Under the pieces are notes generated by a model. It did not search any database. It had not been told where the DNA came from and saw only the letters and a program-made list of their open reading frames with translations. Position numbers and translations under genes: made by a program. Positions 9,963-21,475 of a stretch of 64,000 bases of DNA are shown one piece after another. Position 1 is the stretch's first letter. Each line of letters starts with the position of its first letter. Location of the stretch: contig NZ_LT629787.1 in NCBI RefSeq assembly GCF_900105655.1, positions 3,534,001-3,598,000 on the forward strand, written 5' to 3'. The DNA comes from Halopseudomonas salegens. Lineage in GTDB: Bacteria; Pseudomonadota; Gammaproteobacteria; Pseudomonadales; Pseudomonadaceae.

Positions 9963-10179
9963 TGAAGGCAGCATTAACTTCTCTCCATGGGACTTTAATT
10001 TTCTTGAGTCAGTAGGAAAGAATTGCGTGAGCGTTAGCAGAAGCCCATTGTCGATCAGTGTGGGTGGTGGGTTTCTGGTGGGTGGCGATGGAGAGTTTGA
10101 TGTCGGTAGCTTTTTTGGAAAACATGTTTTTGGTACTGGGCATAGTGGCGCAAGGAGAAGAGTAAATGACAGCGAATGA
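9952..10179 (+). pseudogene. C-terminal fragment of a displaced RHS toxin tip
   Basis: An open frame without a start codon runs from just after a stop at 9949 to the TGA at 10177. It encodes about 75 residues: a hydrophilic part (SINFSPWDFNFLESVGK), then a Gly-rich part (SVGGGFLVGGDGEFDVGS) and a basic end. It has no RHS core in front, so it cannot be expressed as a normal toxin. It overlaps the next small membrane-protein gene by 14 bp, the same arrangement as the intact toxin and immunity pair upstream. I read it as the tail of an older tip displaced by recombination. Confidence 0.6.
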
Positions 10180-10465
10180 TTTAAACATAAATAGGTCGCT
10201 TGTCAGCTTATTGTTTGTTATTAGTGTTCTCTTTATACTATATTTGCATTTGCTGTATCCACAGCCAAGCCTAGATGGCTTAGTGTTTGCTATTGGCTCC
10301 ACCTCGTTGATTGTCCATTATTTGTGGATGTTGATTCATGCAGTAAAGTTTGAACAAAGAAAGCTAATGTGGGTTCTCTTGTTCTTCTTGTTTTTTTTCA
10401 TAACTAGCTTTATTTATCATCTCAAAATTTTCAGGAAAAAATCTCCTAAGGAGACTCTGGATTAG
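10166..10465 (+). CDS. Small membrane protein, probable immunity protein of the displaced tip
   Basis: 99 residues with three predicted membrane helices (about 12-30, 38-58 and 68-86) and a basic C-terminus. It starts inside the end of the tip fragment, with a GGAGAAGAG ribosome site about 5 bases upstream. AT-rich composition contrasts with the GC-rich chromosome. Small polytopic immunity proteins usually protect against toxins that attack the inner membrane, which is the inference here. No family is recognised. It may still be expressed and protect against kin that keep the full tip. Confidence 0.55.
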   Translation: MTANDLNINRSLVSLLFVISVLFILYLHLLYPQPSLDGLVFAIGSTSLIVHYLWMLIHAVKFEQRKLMWVLLFFLFFFITSFIYHLKIFRKKSPKETLD

Positions 10466-10620
10466 TCCCCGAGCCGGCGACGCCAAGAACTTCTCTGCTC
10501 CTAGCTTCACCAAGAAAGACAACCAATGGCACTTCGGCATGAAAATACACATTGATGTCGATGAAATGCTTGGGCTGATTAATGGCAAAGATACCATCTC
10601 CGCTAACAATAATCGGAGTC
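10464..10620 (+). mobile_element. IS5-family transposase fragment
   Basis: An open frame beginning right at the stop of the previous gene encodes a peptide with NFSAPSFTKKDNQWHFGMK followed by IHIDVDEMLGLI. This matches the central region of IS5-type DDE transposases (NQWHFGMKxHIGVD). No start, no N- or C-terminal domain and no terminal repeats are left, so it is a relic about 150 bp long. It marks past transposition in the RHS tip array. Confidence 0.7.
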
Positions 10621-10639
10621 TGGCCTTGCCTTTTTCCTC

Positions 10640-10819
10640 TACTACGCATGGGCCAGTCCAGAACAATACGGCCCAATGTTACTGCACGTCAAACGCCAAC
10701 TGGCCAGCGCCGGCGAACCCATGCACGAGGCCCTGCGCCAGGCACTGGCCGAAGAGGCCAGCGAACCACGCTACTGCAACGTTAGAAGTGTGCTATATCT
10801 CTGTCACAGAGCAGTGTAG
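10640..10819 (+). pseudogene. Fragment of a second RHS core
   Basis: Bases 10679-10772 closely match 8752-8850 of the intact RHS gene, encoding LLHVKRQLASAGEP and the following HEALRQALAEEASEPRY. The upstream residues (YYAWASPEQYGPM) differ from the intact copy, so this came from a different RHS gene. The frame runs out of the homology at about 10775 and stops at 10817. It is GC-rich like the core and unlike its AT-rich flanks. Confidence 0.8.
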
Positions 10820-10842
10820 GGATCATTTGGAGTGAGTGTTTT

Positions 10843-11226
10843 ATGTTGTTAAGAGTGTTTTGGGTTTCCCTGTCACTGGGGCTGATATTTTTCTGTGCTG
10901 CGCAACAGCTTGTCATTAAGGATTTGAATGAGGCATTGAATCAACAGGGGATAAACACATCCCATGTTGAGATTGTAATGCGGAACATGCATCCTGATAT
11001 AACCTATAAAGAACTCAAAGATAATATGGTTAGCAGTTTTGGAGAAGGGCTGGTGACGACATATGAAATTAACAGTTCGGGCATGTGGCTAGAGGGTGTG
11101 GATGACGCTCTTTTTTTAAATGGGACGGTCTTTTATTTTAAAGATGGCGTGTTTTATGGGACAAGGTTAGAGAAAGGGAGCAGCCTCAAAGACATAGTGT
11201 TAGATTTATTTATTGAAAATAACTGA
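10843..11226 (+). CDS. Small secreted or membrane-anchored protein, candidate orphan immunity protein
   Basis: 127 residues with an N-terminal hydrophobic segment (residues 3-21, signal peptide or anchor) and a soluble acidic remainder (KDLNEALNQQGINTSHVEIV). A GGAG ribosome site lies 11 bases before the ATG. It follows an RHS core fragment and lies just before an inverted repeat, and it is AT-rich, all as expected for an immunity gene left after its toxin was lost. I recognise no family, so the function is context only. Confidence 0.5.
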   Translation: MLLRVFWVSLSLGLIFFCAAQQLVIKDLNEALNQQGINTSHVEIVMRNMHPDITYKELKDNMVSSFGEGLVTTYEINSSGMWLEGVDDALFLNGTVFYFKDGVFYGTRLEKGSSLKDIVLDLFIENN

Positions 11227-11281
11227 GGGGCGGTCTCAAGATCCAAGTGCAACACATGAGATAGAGTGTCGCCCCTCAGTT
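11221..11281. repeat. Right 44-bp terminal repeat, itself inside a 12-bp perfect inverted repeat
   Basis: Bases 11225-11268 are the inverted partner of 9919-9962 (42 of 44 identical). In addition AACTGAGGGGCG at 11221-11232 is perfectly complementary to CGCCCCTCAGTT at 11269-11280, so the region can fold into a stem with a long loop. The stop codon of the preceding small gene lies inside the first arm. Confidence 0.75.
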
Positions 11282-11302
11282 AATCGCCTGATCTGATTCT
11301 GA

Positions 11303-12600
11303 GAGGGTGTTCAAAACTCTGTGTCACCGACAGCAGCGTCACAGGCTGATGTATTCGTCCAGGCGCTCGGGGAAGTGGATGGCCATCTGTGACAGCGTCA
11401 GGTTCCAGTTCTGAACGGGGTGGGTCCAGCGCTCGGATGCCTTAAGTATACCGGCATAGAGCAGCTTCAGTAAGGCGTTCTCACTGGCAAAGCCGCCCTT
11501 GGTCTTGGTCAGCTTGCGGAAATGGCGATGCACAGCCTCCACCGCATTGGTGGTGTAAATCGCAGTGCGGACGTAATCGGGATATTTGAAGTAGGCCGAT
11601 AGGGTTGGCCATTTGCCCCGCCAAGACTTGATCACCATTGGATATTTCTCGCCCCATTTGGCTTCCAGTTCATCGAGTGCGATTTCTGCGGCGTTCAGCG
11701 TTGCAGCCTTGTAGACGGGCTTCAGATCAGCCATGAAGGCTTTCTGGTTTTTCGATGCGACATACTTCAGCGAGTTGCGGATCTGGTGAATCACGCAATG
11801 CTGGATTTCCGTTTTCGGGTAAATGCTCTCGATGGCTTCCGGGAAGCCTTTCAGGCCATCTACACAGGCGATCAGGATGTCCTTAACGCCACGATTGTAG
11901 AGGTCTGTCAGCACGGAGAGCCAGTGATGGGCGCCTTCCTGGTCGGACAGATACAGGCCAAGCAGCTCCTTCTTTCCCTCGATGTTCAGGGCGAGAATGG
12001 TGTAGATGGCCTTGCTGACGTAACGCCCGTTTTCCTTGATTTTGTAGTGAATGGCGTCAAGCCAGACAATTGGATAGATGACTTCAAGATCACGCTCTCG
12101 CCATGCCTGTAGCTCTGGCAGAAGTTTGTCGGTGACAGCATTGATGGTGCCGTTGGACAGCTCAATATCATATAACTCAGCAATGTGAGCGCGGATGTCC
12201 TGGTAGCTGTTGCCGAGCGCAAACAGGGCCAGGATTTTGCGCTCCAGCTCATCGGTCAGGTGCGTCTGGTGTTTCTTGATAAGCTGGGGCTCGAAGGTGC
12301 CGCTGCGGTCACGGGGCGTCTTCAATTCGAAGCTGCCGACGGGGCCTTTCATGGTCTTGCCAGTCGTGCCATTCTTGCGGTTCGGCGTGGCCTCTTTGGC
12401 AAGATGATTGTCCAACTCAGCCTGCATGGCGGCTTCGGTGAGTTGCTTGATCAACGGCGTGAGAATGCCGTCTTTACCGGTCAAATCCTGGCCGTCACGC
12501 AGGGCTTGCAGGGCGGCGTCAATGTCGAATGTGGGTTTGCTCATGGTTCACCTCTCTGATGAGTAGATTAAAGAGGTGACACAGAATTATGAACACTACC
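11303..12600 (-). mobile_element. Complete IS256-family insertion sequence with 8-bp target duplication
   Basis: The element is 1298 bp. Its ends are imperfect inverted repeats of about 26 bp: GAGGGTGTTCAAAACTC then TGTGTCACC on the left, and the complement of GGTAGTGTTCATAATTC then TGTGTCACC on the right. It is flanked by GATTCTGA at 11295-11302 and 12601-12608, an 8-bp target duplication of the size IS256 elements make. It carries one transposase gene on the minus strand. Intact ends and perfect duplication point to recent insertion. Confidence 0.93.
11339..12544 (-). CDS. IS256-family transposase
   Basis: 401 residues, full length for the family. DDE signature parts are visible: VWLDAIHYKIKENGRYVSKA (first Asp), then IACVDGLKGFPEAIESIYP (second Asp), then the C-terminal TTNAVEAVHRHFRK (Glu). 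The motif CVIHQIRNSLKYV is the IS256 mutator-type C/H region. A zinc-ribbon-like N-terminal part with EATPNRKNGTTGKTMK precedes. It lies inside complete inverted repeats, so it is probably active. A fair RBS (AGAGAGGTG) lies upstream of the ATG. Confidence 0.96.
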   Translation of the reverse strand: MSKPTFDIDAALQALRDGQDLTGKDGILTPLIKQLTEAAMQAELDNHLAKEATPNRKNGTTGKTMKGPVGSFELKTPRDRSGTFEPQLIKKHQTHLTDELERKILALFALGNSYQDIRAHIAELYDIELSNGTINAVTDKLLPELQAWRERDLEVIYPIVWLDAIHYKIKENGRYVSKAIYTILALNIEGKKELLGLYLSDQEGAHHWLSVLTDLYNRGVKDILIACVDGLKGFPEAIESIYPKTEIQHCVIHQIRNSLKYVASKNQKAFMADLKPVYKAATLNAAEIALDELEAKWGEKYPMVIKSWRGKWPTLSAYFKYPDYVRTAIYTTNAVEAVHRHFRKLTKTKGGFASENALLKLLYAGILKASERWTHPVQNWNLTLSQMAIHFPERLDEYISL

Positions 12601-12700
12601 GATTCTGATTTATCCTGGTTGTACGAAAAATACCCGCCATGTTGCGGTGATTTTATTCCTGATGTTAGTCGTGTGCCGGTCCTATGCCGGTAAATCTTTT

Positions 12701-13567
12701 TTATTCGATGTTCTGCACCTGCTCACGCATCTGCTCGATAAACACTTTCAAATCCACCGCCGCCTGGGTGCTGCGGCTGTCGATGGCCTTGGAGCCGAGG
12801 GTATTGGCTTCACGGTTGAATTCCTGCATGAGAAAGTCCAGCCGCCGGCCCATGGCTTGACGACTGCCCAGTACGCGTCGGGTTTCATTGACGTGGGTGT
12901 CGAGGCGGTCGAGCTCTTCGGCAACATCGATTTTTTGTGCCAGTAGCACCAGCTCCTGCTCGACCCGGGTGTTGTCCAGTTCCAGCTGAGCCTCACGGAA
13001 GCGATCGACCAGCTTCTGTCGATGCGTTCCGAGCAACTCGGGCATCAGTTCGCGCAAGGTGGCCACACACTGGCTGATGCCATCCAGCCGCTCTTCCAGT
13101 AGCTTGGCCAGTTCATTGCCTTCACGCCCACGCTGGGTTTTGAGCTCATCCAGCGCCTGATCAAAGGCAGTGCCGGCAATTTTCATCAGGCCGGTCTGGT
13201 CTGCTTCACTGCTATTGAGTACGCCGGGCCAGGCGAGCAACTCCAGAGGGTTGATGGCGGCAGGGTTGTCCAGCTGTTGACTGATCTGCTGGCTGGCGTT
13301 GATCAGTTCCTGCAGTAACGGCTGGTTCAGGTTGATGCTCTCAGCTTGCTCCGCAGCCGGGTGAAAGCGCAAGGTGCATTCAACCTTGCCCCGGGCCAGG
13401 TGCTTGCGCACCCGCTCGCGCAGTGGGCCTTCAAGCTCGCGGAACATGTCCGGCAGGCGCAAGCTGGCTTCCAGGTAGCGGTGATTGACCGAGCGGATTT
13501 CCCAGACCACGGTGCCCTGGTCGGTGGGCTGCTCGCAACGGGCAAAGGCAGTCATACTGTAAACCAT
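12701..13567 (-). CDS. yicC: YicC family endoribonuclease
   Basis: 288 residues from the ATG at 13567 (MVYSMTAFAR); an upstream alternative start adds 36 residues that do not fit the family. YicC proteins begin with the conserved MxxSMTGFxR-type motif and end with a DUF1732 domain, seen here as RRLDFLMQEFNREANTLGSK. E. coli YicC is an RNA endonuclease with a role in small-RNA turnover. The gene is divergent from rph, as in other Pseudomonas. Downstream, where gmk normally lies, there is an IS256 element and the RHS island. Confidence 0.93.
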   Translation of the reverse strand: MVYSMTAFARCEQPTDQGTVVWEIRSVNHRYLEASLRLPDMFRELEGPLRERVRKHLARGKVECTLRFHPAAEQAESINLNQPLLQELINASQQISQQLDNPAAINPLELLAWPGVLNSSEADQTGLMKIAGTAFDQALDELKTQRGREGNELAKLLEERLDGISQCVATLRELMPELLGTHRQKLVDRFREAQLELDNTRVEQELVLLAQKIDVAEELDRLDTHVNETRRVLGSRQAMGRRLDFLMQEFNREANTLGSKAIDSRSTQAAVDLKVFIEQMREQVQNIE

Positions 13568-13704
13568 GGTGTTCTCCTGAAGGCCGGCGTTATCGTCCAA
13601 GGCAGGCATTGTAGCGCAATCGTGGCAGATGGCTGTCGTCAACACCGGCCGACCCGTATACTGGGCGGTCAGCACTGCAATTCATTCGCAATCAAGGAAT
13701 TTTC

Positions 13705-14424
13705 ATGCAACGTCCCAGCGGCCGTCAGGCCGATCAAATGCGTCCGGTTACCCTTACCCGGCATTACACCAAGCACGCCGAAGGTTCGGTACTGGTTGAA
13801 TTCGGTGATACCAAAGTGATCTGTACAGCCAGCGTCGAGGCAGGTGTGCCCCGTTTTCTGCGCGGCTCTGGCCAGGGCTGGATTACCGCAGAATACGGCA
13901 TGTTGCCGCGCTCGACCGGTTCACGCATGCAGCGCGAAGCGAACAAGGGCAAGCAGGGCGGTCGTACACTGGAAATTCAGCGTCTGATCGGCCGTTCGCT
14001 GCGCGCCGCGGTAGACCTCAAAACCCTGGGCGAAAACACCATTTATTTTGACTGTGATGTCATTCAGGCCGATGGCGGTACCCGCACGGCCTCCATTACG
14101 GGCGCCTGTGTGGCTCTGGTTGATGCGCTGCGCAGCATGAAAAAGCGCGGTGCGATCAAACAGATCCCGCCCGTACAGATGATTGCCGCCTTGTCAGTGG
14201 GGATTTATCAGGGTGTTCCGGTGATGGATCTGGATTACCCGGAAGATTCGGCTGCCGATACCGACCTGAACGTGGTCATGACCGACAAGGGTGGTTTCAT
14301 CGAGGTGCAGGGCACCGCAGAAGCGGCGCCGTTCCATGCCGAAGAACTGAACGCCATGCTGGAACTGGCCCGACAGGGCATCGAACAGTTGTTTGTCGCC
14401 CAGCAGGCTGCACTGGTCGACTGA
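13705..14424 (+). CDS. rph: Ribonuclease PH
   Basis: 239 residues, the usual length. It trims tRNA 3' ends by phosphorolysis. Family signatures are intact, including [18 protein letters not shown], the RxxREA segment, and the [20 protein letters not shown] stretch with the phosphate-binding region. An AAGGAA ribosome site lies about 7 bases before the ATG. The gene is divergent from yicC and followed by the DUF4870 gene. Confidence 0.98.
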   Translation: MQRPSGRQADQMRPVTLTRHYTKHAEGSVLVEFGDTKVICTASVEAGVPRFLRGSGQGWITAEYGMLPRSTGSRMQREANKGKQGGRTLEIQRLIGRSLRAAVDLKTLGENTIYFDCDVIQADGGTRTASITGACVALVDALRSMKKRGAIKQIPPVQMIAALSVGIYQGVPVMDLDYPEDSAADTDLNVVMTDKGGFIEVQGTAEAAPFHAEELNAMLELARQGIEQLFVAQQAALVD

Positions 14425-14445
14425 TGTTTGCTTGATGGCGCCGTT

Positions 14446-14480
14446 CGTTGCCGGGCAGGATTGCGCCCGCCTCGGCAACG
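14446..14480. terminator. Hairpin after rph
   Basis: CGTTGCCG at 14446-14453 pairs with CGGCAACG at 14473-14480 across a 19-base loop. It lies 22 bases after the rph stop. There is no T-run, so it may stabilise mRNA ends more than terminate. Confidence 0.35.
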
Positions 14481-14543
14481 GGCTATGTTTCATAGGTGCC
14501 AATTGCCAACAACCACCTGCAACAGCAACACAAGGAGTGCGTC

Positions 14544-14921
14544 ATGACTGAGGATAACCCACAGCCCGTTCCACCCGCCGGCCCCGATGAAGAAGCCCGC
14601 AAATGGGCTCTGATCGCGCATTTGTCCGGCCTGGTCGGCTTTCTGATTCCGTTTGGCAGCCTGATTGGCCCCTTGTTGGTCTGGCAACTGAAAAAAGATG
14701 CCGATCCCTTTATCGATGATCAGGGCAAGGAAGCGTTGAATTTTCAGATCACCGTGGCGATTGCCGGATTGATCTGTGTGTTGCTGATGGTGGTATTGAT
14801 CGGCTTGTTGCTGATCTGGGTGGTTATTATTGGCGCGCTGGTGTTGATGGTGATCGCTGCGGTCAAGGCCAATGAAGGTCAGGCCTACCGTTATCCGTTC
14901 GTCTGGCGGGTCATAAAATAA
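14544..14921 (+). CDS. DUF4870 domain membrane protein
   Basis: 125 residues from the ATG at 14544, which has an AAGGAG ribosome site; an upstream reading lacks one. Three hydrophobic segments (about 28-48, 70-95 and 98-118) and motifs WALIAHLSGLVG and FIDDQGKEALNFQI are typical of DUF4870 (Tic20-like) proteins. The function is unknown. The gene has the same place between rph and crc as in P. aeruginosa. Confidence 0.88.
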   Translation: MTEDNPQPVPPAGPDEEARKWALIAHLSGLVGFLIPFGSLIGPLLVWQLKKDADPFIDDQGKEALNFQITVAIAGLICVLLMVVLIGLLLIWVVIIGALVLMVIAAVKANEGQAYRYPFVWRVIK

Positions 14922-14935
14922 TCCGCCAGTCGACG

Positions 14936-15715
14936 TTAGATCGTTAGTGTCCAGTCGTAATCGACCACGACCGGAGCATGCTGCGAGAAGCGTGCGTTCT
15001 GCGGAATGTGCGCGTCCTTGACGAAACGGCGCAGGCCGGGGGTGAGGAACTGGTAGTCGAAGCGCAGGCCGAGGTTGAGGCTTTCTGCTTGCTCGCTGTC
15101 CGGCCACCAGGTGTATTGGTCTGATTCGCGGGTGATTTCGCGCAGGGCATCAACATAACCCAGGTTACCGAAAATCTCGTCCATCCAGGCGCGCTCGGGC
15201 GCCATGAAGCCCGGTTGATGCTGGCAATCACGCCAGTTTTTCACATCCAGCTTGAGGTGGGCGGAATAGAGTGAGCCGCAGTAGATAAACTCGCGCCGCT
15301 TGCGCCGTTGCTTGTTCAGATAACCGGTAAAGTCATTCATGAACTTGAATTTCTGGTTCAGGTCGGCGTCACCGTCGCGCCCGGAAGGCAGCAGCAGCGA
15401 ACCGATACTGACCTTGTCGAAGTCGGCCTGGATAAAGCGACCATAGCGGTCGGCCAGCTCGAAACCCAGACCCATGATGATGGCCTTGGGTGCGGTGCGG
15501 GTATAGATGGCAACGCCACCCTGGCTGGGCACTTCGGCCTCGAAGCAGTACTGCCAATAGCCGTCGATCCAGTACGGGTCCTGTTCCAGTTCCGGCGCAG
15601 TAACACGGATATCCTGCAGGCAAATAACATCGGCATCCTGCGCACGCAGCCAGTCAAACAGACCGTGCTGTGCGGCGCGCTCTACTCCATTGACGTCAAG
15701 ACTGATTATTCGCAT
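14936..15715 (-). CDS. crc: Catabolite repression control protein Crc
   Basis: 259 residues, the Pseudomonas Crc length. The fold is that of exonuclease III / endonuclease-phosphatase enzymes (MRIISLDVNGVERAA, VICLQDIRV, DEIFGNLGYVDALRE). Crc has lost nuclease activity and works with Hfq to block translation of mRNAs for non-preferred carbon sources. The gene is convergent with the DUF4870 gene and divergent from pyrE. No CrcZ-like small RNA is recognised in the window. Confidence 0.95.
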   Translation of the reverse strand: MRIISLDVNGVERAAQHGLFDWLRAQDADVICLQDIRVTAPELEQDPYWIDGYWQYCFEAEVPSQGGVAIYTRTAPKAIIMGLGFELADRYGRFIQADFDKVSIGSLLLPSGRDGDADLNQKFKFMNDFTGYLNKQRRKRREFIYCGSLYSAHLKLDVKNWRDCQHQPGFMAPERAWMDEIFGNLGYVDALREITRESDQYTWWPDSEQAESLNLGLRFDYQFLTPGLRRFVKDAHIPQNARFSQHAPVVVDYDWTLTI

Positions 15716-15786
15716 GCGTGGTCCCCTGAAAACCGAGGGTGTATGATAACCGAGGTGGCAATCATTTTGTTAACAAGAAGGTGAGG

Positions 15787-16437
15787 ATGCACGAGTATCA
15801 GCGCGAATTTATCCGCTTTGCCCTGGATCACGGGGTATTGCGCTTTGGTGGCTTTACCCTGAAATCAGGGCGGAAGAGTCCGTATTTTTTCAATGCGGGC
15901 TTGTTCAATAGTGGTGGCACATTGTCCCGTTTGGGGCGATTCTATGCTCAGGCGCTGATACACAGTGGCAAGCAGGATGTCGACGTCATCTTTGGCCCGG
16001 CCTACAAGGGGATTCCCCTGGCGGCGGTAACCGCAGTGGCGTTGGCCGACAGTTTTGATCGCGATCTGCCATACTGCTTCAATCGAAAGGAAGCGAAAGA
16101 CCATGGCGAGGGTGGTACCTTGGTCGGTGCCGAACTCAAGGGCAGGGTGCTGATTGTCGATGATGTCATCACCGCCGGCACTGCCGTGCGCGAGGTCATG
16201 CAGATCATTCAGGCCGCAGGCGCAACGCCGGCAGCGGTGATGATTGCGCTGGACCGGCAGGAACGTGGTCAGGGTGAGCTGTCGGCGATTCAGGAGGTCG
16301 AGCGCGACTTTGGTATTCCGGTGATCAGTATTGTCAGCCTGAATCAGGTCATGGACTTCCTGCAGGAAGATGCCGAATTGCAGGCCCATTTGCCCGCAGT
16401 CGTGGCCTATCGGGCGCAATACGGCATTCAGGATTAA
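15787..16437 (+). CDS. pyrE: Orotate phosphoribosyltransferase
   Basis: 216 residues from the ATG at 15787 ([16 protein letters not shown]), with an AAGGTGAGG ribosome site. It joins orotate to PRPP in pyrimidine synthesis. The PRPP-binding motif [16 protein letters not shown] and the substrate segment [11 protein letters not shown] are intact. Divergent from crc, with 71 bp of shared promoter space. Confidence 0.97.
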   Translation: MHEYQREFIRFALDHGVLRFGGFTLKSGRKSPYFFNAGLFNSGGTLSRLGRFYAQALIHSGKQDVDVIFGPAYKGIPLAAVTAVALADSFDRDLPYCFNRKEAKDHGEGGTLVGAELKGRVLIVDDVITAGTAVREVMQIIQAAGATPAAVMIALDRQERGQGELSAIQEVERDFGIPVISIVSLNQVMDFLQEDAELQAHLPAVVAYRAQYGIQD

Positions 16438-16501
16438 TCGCCAGGTACAACAAGCCTGGCACGTAGTTGGAGTCGTTGGCTCCTCGGACAAGGGTGTCCC
16501 T

Positions 16502-17104
16502 ATGCGTAAGCTGTGGCAAATCTCTGCGTTGCTGGCACTGCTGTTGACGGCAGGGCTGAGTATCGCCAAGTCAGGTGAGTTGTACCGCTATATCAATGAC
16601 CAGGGGGTAACGGTACTCGACCGGCGTGTGCCGCCGGAGGCTGTTGCCCGGGGTTATGAGGTGCTGGATGCCCAGGGCAGGGTACGCCGCACTGTACCCG
16701 CTGCGCTTACACCTGAAGAGCGTCAGGCCAAACGTCGGGCGCAGGCGGAGCAGGCTGAACGCGATGCGGCCGATGCCACGCTGCTGCGCCTCTACAGCAG
16801 TGTGAAAGATCTTGATCGGGCGCATGCCCGGCAGATCGAGCAGATTGACAGCCTGATTGCCAGTTCGGAAACGAATATTCTTGACCTGCAAATCCAGCGA
16901 GAAACACTCGAGAGCCGTGCCGCTGCCGCAGAGCGTGCCGGACGCGAGATCGATCCGCGTATTCTCGACCAGCTTGAGGAAGTGGACAACGAATCGCTGC
17001 GCCTGCAACGGCTGATTCTGAACAAGGAAGAAGAAAAGCTTGACGTGGATGCCGAGTACGCTCGTCAACGTGAACGCCTGAAACAGCTGCTGGCAGACGA
17101 CTGA
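16502..17104 (+). CDS. Secreted DUF4124 protein with coiled coil
   Basis: 200 residues from the ATG at 16502. A signal peptide (residues 1-22) is followed by a DUF4124 domain (LYRYINDQGVTVLDRRVP) and then a long charged coiled coil (about residues 75-195) rich in Arg, Glu and Gln. DUF4124 proteins are periplasmic and common in Pseudomonas; their function is unknown. The coiled coil suggests a scaffold or binding role at the envelope. Confidence 0.8.
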   Translation: MRKLWQISALLALLLTAGLSIAKSGELYRYINDQGVTVLDRRVPPEAVARGYEVLDAQGRVRRTVPAALTPEERQAKRRAQAEQAERDAADATLLRLYSSVKDLDRAHARQIEQIDSLIASSETNILDLQIQRETLESRAAAAERAGREIDPRILDQLEEVDNESLRLQRLILNKEEEKLDVDAEYARQRERLKQLLADD

Positions 17105-17128
17105 ACGTGTCTGCCAGCGAGCGCCTGC

Positions 17129-20985
<3,857 letters not shown>

Positions 20986-21014
20986 GAGCCTCCTTGCATG
21001 ACTGTCTGTTCGGG

Positions 21015-21470
21015 TCAGTGGCTACCGGTATGGCCGAAGCCGCCAGCACCGCGTTCACTATCGTTAAATTCGTCAACAATGCTCAATTCGGCCTGGACTA
21101 CCGGCACCAGCACCAGTTGGGCAATACGCTCACCCGGCTCAATGGTGAAGGCCTGCTGACCGCGGTTCCAGCAGGACACCATCAACTGGCCCTGATAATC
21201 CGAATCAATCAGGCCGACCAGATTGCCCAGCACAATACCGTGTTTGTGACCGAGTCCGGAGCGCGGCAGGATCATTGCTGCAAGACCCGGATCGGCTATG
21301 TGGATGGCCAGCCCGGTGGGCAAGAGTTCGGTCTGCCCCGGTTCGAGCAGCAGCGGTTGTTCAAGCATGGCGCGCAGGTCCATACCGGCCGAGCCCTGGG
21401 TCGCATAGTTCGGCAGCGGCCAGCTGCTGCCCAGGCGGGAGTCGAGAATGCGTGCTTGCAGAGCTGGCAT
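21015..21470 (-). CDS. dut: dUTP diphosphatase
   Basis: 151 residues, the standard trimeric dUTPase. Motifs are [31 protein letters not shown], and the C-terminal [13 protein letters not shown]-loop-like arm. It removes dUTP and provides dUMP. It lies 5 bp after coaBC and 29 bp before algC in one minus-strand run. Confidence 0.98.
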   Translation of the reverse strand: MPALQARILDSRLGSSWPLPNYATQGSAGMDLRAMLEQPLLLEPGQTELLPTGLAIHIADPGLAAMILPRSGLGHKHGIVLGNLVGLIDSDYQGQLMVSCWNRGQQAFTIEPGERIAQLVLVPVVQAELSIVDEFNDSERGAGGFGHTGSH

Positions 21471-21475
21471 ACGGC

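Noticed and set aside
12609..12700. Possible terminator for yicC
   Set aside because: GCCGGT repeats here are direct, not inverted, so no stable stem forms before the T-run.
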